DNA of 64,000 bases, taken from DASXRA01 sp036502575 (GTDB lineage: Bacteria; Actinomycetota; Actinomycetes; Mycobacteriales; Jatrophihabitantaceae). How positions within the stretch are numbered: position 1 is the first letter of the stretch; each line of letters begins with the position of its first letter. Below, piece by piece: positions 53,520 through 61,464 of this stretch. The notes beneath the pieces are model-generated. The model saw nothing but the letters and a program-made list of their open reading frames with translations, had not been told where the DNA came from and did no database searches. Position numbers and translations under genes: made by a program. Location of the stretch: positions 31,997 to 95,996 of the forward strand of contig DASXYL010000010.1 of NCBI GenBank assembly GCA_036502575.1. Direction: 5' to 3'.

Positions 53520-54446
53520 GTGCGGGTCGTGATCGCTCTCGGCGGCAATGCGATGACCGCGCCGGACGGCAGCGCGCGTCCGGACGATCAGCGTGCAGCG
53601 ATCGAGCAGGCGATGGAGCAGGTCGCGCCGATCGCGACGGCCGGGCACCAGGTCGTGCTGACGCACGGCAACGGGCCCCAGGTGGGGAACCTGCTGGTCA
53701 AGAACGAGCTGGCGGCGGCCGTCGTCCCGCCGGTGCCGCTGGACTGGTGCGGCGCGCAGACCCAGGGCACGATCGGCACGCTCATCCTGAACGCGCTGGC
53801 CCGCCGCGGCGTGTCCCGGGTGGCCGCGCTCGTGTCGCGCACCCTGGTAAGCGCAGTGGACGCCGGCTTCAGCGCCCCGTCCAAGCCGATCGGGCGTTAC
53901 CTGCCGCGCGGCGAGGCGGCGGTCATGATCGACCACGGGCAGATCTGGCAGGACCGCGGCGAGCGGGGTTGGCGCCGCGTCGTGGCCTCGCCCGAGCCGC
54001 TCGCCTGTCTGGACGCGGACGCGGCGCTCGCGCTGCTCGACGCCGGGTATGTGGTGACCTGTGCCGGTGGGGGCGGGGTGCCGGTGGTGGACGACGGCGC
54101 CGGGGGTTACCGCGGCGTCGAGGCGGTGATCGACAAGGACCTGACCGCAGCCCTGCTCGCGATCACGCTCGACGCCGACGCGCTGATCATCGCCACCGAC
54201 GTCGAGGCGGCCATGCTCGAGTGGGGGACGCCCGCCGCTCGCGCCCTGGGTCGGGTGGACGTCGCCGAGCTGCGTCGGCATGCTGCGTCCGGGGCGTTCG
54301 CCGGCGGCAGCATGGGGCCGAAGGTCGAGGCGGCGTGCCGTTTCGCCGAGCAAGGCCGGGGCTTCGCCGCGATCACGTCGCTGGAGCACATCGGGGACGC
54401 ACTGGCCGCAACGTCAGGCACCATAGTGAGCCGATCGAAGGAGTGA
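53520..54446 (+). CDS. arcC: Carbamate kinase
   Basis: A 308-residue amino acid kinase fold enzyme that uses carbamoyl phosphate to make ATP from ADP in ureide or arginine breakdown. ALGGNAMTAPDG, VLTHGNGPQVGNLLVKNE, TCAGGGGVPVV, VIDKDLTAALLA and GSMGPKVEAACRF are all present. The GTG start gives the usual length and follows a leaderless-type -10 box. No arginine deiminase genes are near. It lies 2 bp before the ring-opening amidohydrolase, which ties carbamoyl phosphate use to opening of a ureide ring. E. coli pairs its AllFGH genes with a carbamate kinase in the same way. Confidence 0.95.
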   Translation: MRVVIALGGNAMTAPDGSARPDDQRAAIEQAMEQVAPIATAGHQVVLTHGNGPQVGNLLVKNELAAAVVPPVPLDWCGAQTQGTIGTLILNALARRGVSRVAALVSRTLVSAVDAGFSAPSKPIGRYLPRGEAAVMIDHGQIWQDRGERGWRRVVASPEPLACLDADAALALLDAGYVVTCAGGGGVPVVDDGAGGYRGVEAVIDKDLTAALLAITLDADALIIATDVEAAMLEWGTPAARALGRVDVAELRRHAASGAFAGGSMGPKVEAACRFAEQGRGFAAITSLEHIGDALAATSGTIVSRSKE

Positions 54447-54448
54447 AC

Positions 54449-55555
54449 GTGCCCGAGCCCATCGAGGTCCGCAAGGTGCCGCTGCACAGTGTGTCCGACG
54501 CGAGCGAACTGGAGAAGCTGATCCGCGACGGCGTGCTCGACGCCGACCGGGTGGTCGCGATCATCGGCAAGACCGAGGGCAACGGCGGCGTCAACGACTA
54601 CACGCGCATCATCGCCGACCGGGCCTTCCGCGAGGTGCTCGTCGCCGCGGGCACCCGCGATGTCGAGGCCGTCAAGCAGGTCCCGATCGTGTGGTCGGGG
54701 GGCACCGACGGGGTGATCTCTCCGCATGCCACGATCTTCGCCACCGTGCCGGCGTCGGCGGCGCCGGCCACCGACGAGCCGCGGCTGACCGTCGGCTTCG
54801 CGATGAGTGAACAGATCCTGCCCGAGGACATCGGGCGCACCGCGATGATCACCAAGGTGGCTGCCGCCGTGGGCGAGGCGATGCAGCGCGCCGGCATCAA
54901 CGACCCGGGCGACGTCCACTACGTCCAGACCAAGACGCCGTTGTTGACGATCGACACGATCCGCGACGCCAAGTCACGCGGCCACGAGGTGTTCACCGAG
55001 GACACGCTCACGTCGATGGATGTGTCGAACGGCACCACGGCGCTGGGCATCGCCGTGGCCCTGGGCGAGATCAACCGGCCGACCGACGAGGACGTGCTCC
55101 GCGACCGGACGCTGTACTCGTCGGTGGCGTCGTGCTCGTCCGGCGTCGAGCTGGACCGGGCGCAGGTCGTCGTGGTGGGCAACGCCCGCGGGGTGGGCGG
55201 GCGGTATCGCATCGGGCACGGCGTCATGCGCGACGCCCTGGACGCCGACGGCATCTGGACGGCGATCCGGTCCGCCGGCCTGCAGCTGCCCGAGCGCCCG
55301 CATCCGTCCGATCTGGGCGGCCGGCTGGTGAACGTCTTCATCAAGTGCGAGGCGAGCCAAGACGGGCAGGTCCGCGGGCGGCGCAACGCGATGCTCGACG
55401 ATTCCGACGTGCACTGGCACCGCCAGATCAAGGCGTGCGTCGGGGGCGTGGCGGCCGCGGTCACCGGCGATCCGGCGGTGTTCGTGTCGGTGTCGGCGGC
55501 GCACCAGGGCCCCGATGGTGGTGGCCCCGTGGCGGCCATCGTCGACCTCGGCTGA
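54449..55555 (+). CDS. Ring-opening amidohydrolase (barbiturase/cyanuric acid hydrolase family)
   Basis: A 368-residue member of the small AtzD/barbiturase family, which hydrolyses barbiturate to ureidomalonate or cyanuric acid to carboxybiuret. The threefold active site is recognisable: K41 in GKTEGNGGVNDYTR with S83 in WSGGTDG; K162 in QTKTPLL with S230/S231 in SCSSGVEL; K299 in FIKCEAS with S349 in VSAAHQGPDGGGP. Which of the two substrates is used cannot be decided from sequence alone. The molybdenum hydroxylase and nucleoside hydrolase nearby favour barbiturate. AAGGAG precedes the GTG, which is 2 bp after the carbamate kinase stop. Confidence 0.92.
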   Translation: MPEPIEVRKVPLHSVSDASELEKLIRDGVLDADRVVAIIGKTEGNGGVNDYTRIIADRAFREVLVAAGTRDVEAVKQVPIVWSGGTDGVISPHATIFATVPASAAPATDEPRLTVGFAMSEQILPEDIGRTAMITKVAAAVGEAMQRAGINDPGDVHYVQTKTPLLTIDTIRDAKSRGHEVFTEDTLTSMDVSNGTTALGIAVALGEINRPTDEDVLRDRTLYSSVASCSSGVELDRAQVVVVGNARGVGGRYRIGHGVMRDALDADGIWTAIRSAGLQLPERPHPSDLGGRLVNVFIKCEASQDGQVRGRRNAMLDDSDVHWHRQIKACVGGVAAAVTGDPAVFVSVSAAHQGPDGGGPVAAIVDLG

Positions 55556-55562
55556 CCCGGTC

Positions 55563-55610
55563 CGGTTTTGGTCACCGGCCGTCGTATAGCCGGCTGGGTG
55601 ACCAAAACCG
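55563..55610. repeat. 48-bp palindromic repeat, copy C
   Basis: Perfect arms CGGTTTTGGTCACC and GGTGACCAAAACCG around a 20-nt loop, 7 bp after the ring-opening amidohydrolase stop. Its loop shares GCCGTCG-ATAGCC with copy B. It may end the arcC transcript before hisE. Confidence 0.9.
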
Positions 55611-55630
55611 AAAGCGGTAACCCACGCCGG

Positions 55631-55636
55631 TAGGCT
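55631..55636 (+). promoter_or_regulatory. Candidate -10 box for hisE
   Basis: TAGGCT with a 10-nt gap to the hisE ATG at 55647, which would give a leader of only a few nucleotides. Confidence 0.4.
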
Positions 55637-55646
55637 CGACGACGCC

Positions 55647-55910
55647 ATGAAGACCTTCGACGAGCTGTTCGCCGAGCTCACCGAGCGGCAGCGCGACCGC
55701 CCGGTCGGGTCGGCGACCGTCGAGGCATTGGACGCCGGGGTGCACGCCCAGGGCAAGAAGGTCGTCGAGGAGGCCGCCGAGGCCTGGATGGCGGCCGAGT
55801 ACGAGACGGCCGACCGCACCGCCGAGGAGATCAGCCAGCTGCTGTACCGCGTCCAGGTACTCATGCTCGGCCGCGGCCTGACCACCGCCGACGTGTACCG
55901 ACATCTGTAG
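55647..55910 (+). CDS. hisE: Phosphoribosyl-ATP pyrophosphatase
   Basis: An 87-residue enzyme for the second step of histidine synthesis, removing pyrophosphate from phosphoribosyl-ATP. The MazG-like helical core has GKKVVEEAAEAWMAA and RTAEEISQLLYRVQVLM, with the magnesium-binding acidic residues. hisG follows after 38 bp. The hisE-hisG order, separate from other his genes, is usual in actinobacteria. Confidence 0.95.
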   Translation: MKTFDELFAELTERQRDRPVGSATVEALDAGVHAQGKKVVEEAAEAWMAAEYETADRTAEEISQLLYRVQVLMLGRGLTTADVYRHL

Positions 55911-55948
55911 GCACCGACCGCCAACTCCGCCTACAGAAGAAGGTCCCA

Positions 55949-56797
55949 ATGACGCTCCGAATCGCCGTTCCGAACAAGGGCTCGCTCGCCGACCCCGCCA
56001 GCCAGATGCTCACCGAGGCGGGCTACCGCCAGCGCACCGACAATCGTGAACTCGTCCTGATCGACACCGAGAACGACACCGAGTTCTTCTTCCTCCGCCC
56101 TCGGGACATCGCGATCTACGTCGGCTCCGGGCGCCTGGACGTCGGCATCACCGGCGAGGACCTGCTGCTCGACTCAGGCGCCAACGCCGAGGCGATCCTG
56201 CCGCTCGGCTTCGCCGGGTCGACGTTCCGCTTCGCCGCCCGCGCCGGCAGCGGGCTGACCGTCGACAAGCTCGACGGCAAGCGCATCGCCACCGCCTACC
56301 CCGGCGTCGTTGAGGCGTACCTCGTCGGGAACCGCATCGCGGCCGAAGTGATCCGCCTGGACGGTGCCGTCGAGACGGCTGTGCGGCTCGACGTCGCCGA
56401 CGTGATCGCCGACGTCGTCTCGACCGGAACCACCCTGCGCAACGCCGGCCTGGAGATCTTCGGCGAGCCGATACTGTCCAGTCAGGCTGTACTGGTTCGA
56501 CGGCGCGAGGCCGAGAAGACGCCCCGCGTCGAGCAGCTCGTGCGCCGGCTGCAGGGTGTGATCATCGCCCGGCAGTATGTGCTGATGGACTACGACATCG
56601 GCAACCACCTGGTCGACAAGGCGGTCGCGATCGCCCCGGGCCTGGAGTCACCGACCGTGTCGCCCCTTCATGTACAGGGCTGGTCGGCGGTACGGGTGAT
56701 GGTGCCCCGCAAGGAGACGAACAGGATCATGGACGAGCTGTGGGACGTCGGCGCCCGCGGCATCCTGGTCACCGACATCCACGCGTGCCGGCTATGA
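55949..56797 (+). CDS. hisG: ATP phosphoribosyltransferase, long form
   Basis: A 282-residue enzyme that joins PRPP and ATP in the first step of histidine synthesis. AVPNKGSLADPASQMLTEAG opens the catalytic part; DVGITGEDLLLDSG and DVVSTGTTLRNAGLEI are conserved PRPP-site segments. The C-terminal ACT-like domain (from about 205; LHVQGWSAVRVMVPRKE) is the histidine feedback site, so this is the long, self-regulated form. AGAAGAAGG precedes the ATG. Its stop overlaps the next gene. Confidence 0.97.
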   Translation: MTLRIAVPNKGSLADPASQMLTEAGYRQRTDNRELVLIDTENDTEFFFLRPRDIAIYVGSGRLDVGITGEDLLLDSGANAEAILPLGFAGSTFRFAARAGSGLTVDKLDGKRIATAYPGVVEAYLVGNRIAAEVIRLDGAVETAVRLDVADVIADVVSTGTTLRNAGLEIFGEPILSSQAVLVRRREAEKTPRVEQLVRRLQGVIIARQYVLMDYDIGNHLVDKAVAIAPGLESPTVSPLHVQGWSAVRVMVPRKETNRIMDELWDVGARGILVTDIHACRL

Positions 56798-57243
56798 GTG
56801 AGCAGATGAACGATCTCGTCGTGACCTCGCGTCCGGGCAAGGCGACCCGGTGGGCCATCATCGCGGCGGCGGTCGTGTTCGTCGTCTTCCTGATCGTCGC
56901 CATCGTCATGCCCCACGCCAACGCCGGAGCGCATTTCAGCTGGAAGGACCAGGTCTCCACCGGCGTGCTCGGCGTGATCCTGGCCGGGTTCATCCTGGTG
57001 TTCACCCGGCCCCGGCTGCGCGCGGACGCCAGCGGCGTGCACATCCGCAACCACTGGGGGCCGTACAAGACGATCCCCTGGGACGTGATCGAGGGCGTCG
57101 AGTTCCCCAAGGGCCGCCGCTTCGCCCGGTTGGTGCTGCCGGCCGACGAGACGATCGCGCTTCTCGCGGTGCAGCGAGCGGATCGCGAGAGTGCGGTGGC
57201 TGTGATGCGTGATCTGCGCGAGCTGTTCGCCCAGAGCCGCTAG
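56794..57243 (+). CDS. PH-domain membrane protein downstream of hisG
   Basis: A 149-residue protein with two membrane helices (about 20-40 and 57-73) and a C-terminal bacterial PH-like domain (RLRADASGVHIRNHWGPYKT, then IPWDVIEGVEFPKGRRFARL). A homologue of the same type follows hisG in mycobacteria (Rv2120c), so the linkage is old, though no role in histidine synthesis is known. ATGA overlap with hisG. The next gene, a histidine kinase, starts directly after its stop codon. Confidence 0.82.
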   Translation: MSEQMNDLVVTSRPGKATRWAIIAAAVVFVVFLIVAIVMPHANAGAHFSWKDQVSTGVLGVILAGFILVFTRPRLRADASGVHIRNHWGPYKTIPWDVIEGVEFPKGRRFARLVLPADETIALLAVQRADRESAVAVMRDLRELFAQSR

Positions 57244-58455
57244 GTGATCGCCGGCGTCCTGATCGCGGCCGGTGTCGCCGTGGCCACGGTGGTGACGATG
57301 CTGGCCATCCGGCGCCGCCGGCACCGCGACCTCGGCACCTCGGCGGACCGGGCGACGTTCGACACGCTGCACACCGCCAACCTGGCCACCCCGGGGCTGC
57401 GCGAGGGGCTCACCGAGCACGGCGCCCAGCGGGCCGTCCGCCACCTCCGGACCCTGCTCGGCACTTCGGCGGTCGCGCTCACCGACCGGTCCCGGACCCT
57501 CGCCGTCGACGACACGTCGCACCACCACGCCGAGCAGGCGATGAGCCACGTCCAGGCGGTACTGCACAGCGGGGTCACCGCCGTGCTGGGCCCCGCCGTC
57601 GTGTCCTGCCGCTCGGCCGACTGTCCGGTGCGCGCCGCCGTCGCCAGCCCGATCGTCGACGGGGACGCGGTGGTCGGCGCGCTCGTCGCGTACAGCCGGG
57701 AAGCCTCGGCGATGCTGGTGCGCGCCGTCGACGAAGTCGCTCGGTGGGTGTCCGGGCAGGTCGAACTGGCCGCCGCCGACCGCCAGCGCACCCGACTCAT
57801 GGAGGCCGAACTGCGGGCCCTGCGGGCGCAGATCAGCCCGCACTTCATCTACAACTCGCTCACCGCCGTCGCGTCGTTCGTGCGTACCGATCCGGACCGG
57901 GCCCGCGAGCTGCTCCTCGAGTTCGCCGACTTCACCCGCTACGCGCTGCGCCATCGGGGGGAGTACACGACCCTCGCCGAGGAGCTGCGCAACACCGAGC
58001 GCTACCTGGTTCTCGAGCAGGCCCGCTTCGCCGATCGGCTGGTCGTCGCGTTGCACGTTGCCCCGGAGGTGTTGCCGATCGCCGTGCCGTTCCTCGTGGT
58101 GCAGCCGCTGGTCGAGAACGCCGTGCGGCACGGCCTGGAGGGTCATGGCGGCGTCGTCACCGTCGCCATTCACGCGATCGACGACGGGGCCGACGCGCTG
58201 ATCACCATCGAGGACGATGGTCCGGGCTCGGACCCGGCCGTGATCCGCTCGGCGCTCGTGCACGAGTCGGCGTCGCCGTCGGTGGGCCTGGGCAACGTCG
58301 ACGCCCGGCTGCGCCAGGTCTATGGCGACCGTTACGGCCTGGTGGTGGAGACCGCGCCGGCCGCCGGGACGAAGGTCAGCTTCCGGGTGCCGAAGTTCGC
58401 GCCCGGCGTGCATCCTTCCCTGACCGAGATACCCGAGTTAGCCTCCGAAGAATGA
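57244..58455 (+). CDS. LytS/YpdA-type sensor histidine kinase
   Basis: A 403-residue kinase. One N-terminal membrane helix (2-22) is followed by a GAF-like sensor region (about 40-175). The LytS-type kinase domain has phospho-acceptor H200 in RAQISPHFIYNSL, then FLVVQPLVENAVRHGLEG and EDDGPG in the ATPase part. The multi-helix 5TMR-LYT sensor of LytS is absent. C122 and C127 in VSCRSADCPVR and a HHH at 93-95 could bind a metal or sense redox state. It starts with GTG at the stop of the PH-domain gene and overlaps the response regulator (ATGA). It probably controls the acetate genes downstream. Confidence 0.9.
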   Translation: MIAGVLIAAGVAVATVVTMLAIRRRRHRDLGTSADRATFDTLHTANLATPGLREGLTEHGAQRAVRHLRTLLGTSAVALTDRSRTLAVDDTSHHHAEQAMSHVQAVLHSGVTAVLGPAVVSCRSADCPVRAAVASPIVDGDAVVGALVAYSREASAMLVRAVDEVARWVSGQVELAAADRQRTRLMEAELRALRAQISPHFIYNSLTAVASFVRTDPDRARELLLEFADFTRYALRHRGEYTTLAEELRNTERYLVLEQARFADRLVVALHVAPEVLPIAVPFLVVQPLVENAVRHGLEGHGGVVTVAIHAIDDGADALITIEDDGPGSDPAVIRSALVHESASPSVGLGNVDARLRQVYGDRYGLVVETAPAAGTKVSFRVPKFAPGVHPSLTEIPELASEE

Positions 58456-59171
58456 CGGCGGCGGCGCTCCTGCGCGCCTTGGTGGTCGATGACGAGGCTC
58501 CGGCTCGTGAGGAGCTGGCCTACCTGCTCGACAATGACGGGCGGGTCGGCCAGGTGCGGTGCGCGAGCAACGGTTCGGAGGCGCTGCAGCTGCTCGCCGA
58601 GGAACCGGTGGACGTCGTCTTCTGCGATCTCAAGATGCCCGGACTGCAGGGAATGGACCTCGCCCGCGTGCTGGCGCGCTTCGCCGAGCGTCCGCGCATC
58701 GTGTTCGTCACCGCCTACGACGAGCACGCCGTCGAGGCGTTCGAGATGCAGGCCGTCGACTACCTGATGAAGCCGGTGCGGGCGGCGCGGCTGGCCGAGG
58801 CGGTGCGCCGCGTGATGCTGTCCGGCGCCGGAACCCCGGACACGGGCGATGAGACCATTCCGGTCGAGCTGGCCGGCGTCACCCGGTTCGTGAGCCGTTC
58901 GCAGGTGCGCTACGTCGAGGCCCAGGGCGACTACGCGCGGCTGCACACGGCCTTCGGCAGCCACCTGGTCCGAGTGCCGCTGTCCGCGCTCGCAGAACGC
59001 TGGGCCGACGCCGGCTTCGTCCGCATCCACCGGAGCACGCTCGTCTCGCTGACCCACGTCGACGAGGTACGGGTCTCGGACGGGCGATGCAGCGTGCGGC
59101 TGGGCAACGACGAGCTGCCGGTCAGCCGCCGGCACACCCGCGAGCTGCGCGACCGGGTCACCCACCGATGA
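58452..59171 (+). CDS. LytTR-type response regulator
   Basis: A 239-residue regulator. The receiver domain has the acidic pocket VVDDE, phospho-acceptor D59 in FCDLKMPG, FVTAYDEHAVEAF and KPV. A short linker leads to the LytTR DNA-binding domain (about 140-239) with VRYVEAQGDYARLHT and FVRIHRSTLVSLTHV. It is coupled on both sides by ATGA overlaps: to the kinase upstream and to the DUF485-like gene downstream. The gene order suggests that it activates the symporter, SatP and acs genes in response to a carboxylate or its metabolic state. Confidence 0.93.
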   Translation: MTAAALLRALVVDDEAPAREELAYLLDNDGRVGQVRCASNGSEALQLLAEEPVDVVFCDLKMPGLQGMDLARVLARFAERPRIVFVTAYDEHAVEAFEMQAVDYLMKPVRAARLAEAVRRVMLSGAGTPDTGDETIPVELAGVTRFVSRSQVRYVEAQGDYARLHTAFGSHLVRVPLSALAERWADAGFVRIHRSTLVSLTHVDEVRVSDGRCSVRLGNDELPVSRRHTRELRDRVTHR

Positions 59172-59539
59172 CGCAGCCGCGGCGGGTGCGGATCACCCAT
59201 CCGCGCACCGACGCGGCGCGGCGGGTCCCGGCCCGGCCGGTGGTCCATGAGATCGATGAGCAGACCCAGGTCGGTGAGGTGTACATGGCCTCGCTGGTGC
59301 GCAGCCAGCGGCGGCTGGCCTTGCTCGTGTGCTCGCTGACCGCGGTCGTACTGGGTGGGACGGCTCTTCTCGGGGCGCTCGCACCGAGTTTCTCCCGGCT
59401 GCGGCTCTTCGGCATCGCGGCGCCGTGGCTGCTCCTCGGCGTGGTGATCTATCCGGCGATGATCGGGCTGGCCGCGTACGCGGTGCGCCACGCCGAGCGC
59501 AACGAACGCGACTTCACCCAGCTCGTGCGGCGCCAATGA
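59168..59539 (+). CDS. DUF485-like small membrane protein
   Basis: A 123-residue protein with a basic N-terminal tail and two membrane helices (about 52-72 and 84-107). By position directly before an ActP-type symporter and by its two-helix plan it corresponds to YjcH (DUF485), which sits between acs and actP in E. coli. Sequence similarity to DUF485 is modest by eye. It may be an accessory subunit of the symporter. Both ends overlap neighbouring genes by ATGA. Confidence 0.72.
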   Translation: MTQPRRVRITHPRTDAARRVPARPVVHEIDEQTQVGEVYMASLVRSQRRLALLVCSLTAVVLGGTALLGALAPSFSRLRLFGIAAPWLLLGVVIYPAMIGLAAYAVRHAERNERDFTQLVRRQ

Positions 59540-61356
59540 CGCACGGCTACGCGATCGGCGCGCTGGTCGTCGTGGCCGTGACGACCGTGGCCGTCGGTGC
59601 CCTCGGACTGCGCCGGGTGCGCACGACCAGCGACTTCTACGTCGCCTCGCGGGCGGTCTCGCCGCAGTGGAACGCGGCCGCGATCGGCGGTGAGTACCTG
59701 TCGGCGGCGTCGTTCCTCGGCATCGCCGGGCTGATCCTGGCCTACGGCTACGACGTGCTCTGGTATCCGGTCGGCTATACGGCGGGGTATCTGGTCCTGC
59801 TGGCCGTCGTGGCCGCGCCGCTTCGTCGGTCCGGGGCGTACACGCTGCCGGACTTCGCCGAGATCCGGCTGCGTTCGGTGGTGGTGCGGCGGCTGGCCAG
59901 CCTGCTCGTCGTGCTGATCGGTTGGCTCTACCTCGTGCCGCAGCTGCAGGGGGCCGCGCTCACGCTGCGGACCCAGACCGGCGCGCCGCACTGGCTCGGC
60001 GGCCTGGTCGTGGTGGGCGTCGTGCTCGCGGCCGTGGCGATCGGCGGCATGCGTTCGATCACCTTCGCGCAGGCGTTCCAGTACTGGCTGAAGTTCACCG
60101 CGCTGCTGGTGCCGGCGATCGCCGTGCTGAGCGTGTGGCATCAGCGCCACGACACCATCGGCGACGGTTACCCGACCGCACTGCGGGCCACGTCGGTGAA
60201 CATCGCATCGTCGACGACGGTTCGCGTCGAGCAGGCCGAAACCCTGGTCGTGCGCGGCGTTCTGGACGGCCGGCAGGTCGACGGCCCCATCGCCCTGCCG
60301 ACCGGCCGGCACCACCTCGGCGCCGGCACCCGGGTCGAGCTGCGGGCCGGCGACGTCGTCCCGGTGATCACGTCGCTGCCGGCCCAGCACAACGACGACT
60401 GGCTGCGCCCGCTCGGGTCCGGCAAGGACCATCCGCTCTACGCCAGCCTGTCGCTGATGTTGGCGATCTGCCTCGGGACTATGGGCTTGCCGCACGTGCT
60501 CGTGCGCTTCTACACCAACCCCGACGGTCGCGACGCCCGGCGCACGACGCTGATGGTCATCGTGTTGCTGTCGTCGTTCTACCTGCTGCCGACCCTGTTC
60601 GGGGCCTTCGGACGGCGCTACGTGCCTGACCTGCTGCTCACCGGCAACACCGACGCCACCGTGTTGCTGCTGCCCGAGCGGATGCTCGCCGGCCTGCCCG
60701 GCATCCTGCTCGGCGCGCTCGTCACGGCCGGCGCGTTCGCGGCGTTCCTGTCCACGGCGTCCGGGCTCACCGTGTCGGTGGCCGGCGTCCTGTCGCAGGA
60801 CGTCGTGCGCGGCCGGCCGGATCGGCGACGCGCGACCCGGATCCGGGCCTTCCGGCTCAGCGCGATCCTGGCGATCGGCGTTCCATACCTGCTGAGCCTG
60901 CCCAGTGAACGCATCGGCCTGGCCGCTGTCGTCGGGCTGGCCTTCGCCGTGGCCGCGTCCTCGTTCTGCCCGCTGCTGGTGCTCGGCATCTGGTGGCGTC
61001 GCCTCACCGACGCCGGCGCGGTCGCGGGCCTGGTCTGCGGCGGGGTGCTCGCGACCATCGCGGTGCTCGTGACGATCATCGGCGGCCCCGCGCGCGGATG
61101 GACGGGCGCCCTGCTCGAGCAGCCGGCCGCGTGGACGGTGCCGCTCGCGTTCGTGGTGATGGTCGTCGTGTCGCTCCTGACCCGGTCGCGGGTGCCGTCC
61201 GATGTCGGACGGGTGATGGTGCGCCTGCATGCTCCCGAGTCGCTCGATCTTGCGCGGATACGGCCCGACCGCTCGTCGGCCGGAATCGACCGCTCGTCGC
61301 AGCCGCCTCCGCCTCTCACCGACGCGTCGACGACGTCCACCGACTCAGGGCTGTGA
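59536..61356 (+). CDS. Solute:sodium symporter, cation/acetate type (ActP/MctC-like)
   Basis: A 606-residue symporter with about 13 membrane helices that would take up acetate or other monocarboxylates with a cation. FYVASRAVSPQWNAAAIGGEYLSAASF is the family entry region (split here: FYVASRAVSPQWNAAAIGG and EYLSAASFLGIAG), and GLPHVLVRFYTNPDGRDAR is typical of the acetate branch. An extended non-membrane loop (about 203-300, rich in beta-forming residues) separates two helices and is longer than in E. coli ActP. The C-terminal tail is polar. Coupled to the DUF485-like gene by ATGA. Confidence 0.9.
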   Translation: MTHGYAIGALVVVAVTTVAVGALGLRRVRTTSDFYVASRAVSPQWNAAAIGGEYLSAASFLGIAGLILAYGYDVLWYPVGYTAGYLVLLAVVAAPLRRSGAYTLPDFAEIRLRSVVVRRLASLLVVLIGWLYLVPQLQGAALTLRTQTGAPHWLGGLVVVGVVLAAVAIGGMRSITFAQAFQYWLKFTALLVPAIAVLSVWHQRHDTIGDGYPTALRATSVNIASSTTVRVEQAETLVVRGVLDGRQVDGPIALPTGRHHLGAGTRVELRAGDVVPVITSLPAQHNDDWLRPLGSGKDHPLYASLSLMLAICLGTMGLPHVLVRFYTNPDGRDARRTTLMVIVLLSSFYLLPTLFGAFGRRYVPDLLLTGNTDATVLLLPERMLAGLPGILLGALVTAGAFAAFLSTASGLTVSVAGVLSQDVVRGRPDRRRATRIRAFRLSAILAIGVPYLLSLPSERIGLAAVVGLAFAVAASSFCPLLVLGIWWRRLTDAGAVAGLVCGGVLATIAVLVTIIGGPARGWTGALLEQPAAWTVPLAFVVMVVVSLLTRSRVPSDVGRVMVRLHAPESLDLARIRPDRSSAGIDRSSQPPPPLTDASTTSTDSGL

Positions 61357-61464
61357 CCTGCTGCACACGACCCCGCCGTGCTGGGAACGTCGGTCCGGCA
61401 CCGGGGGTCCCTCCGGTCGGCCGCTTCGCTCGGACCCGTCCGAGTCGCTGGACAGGAGCAGGCA

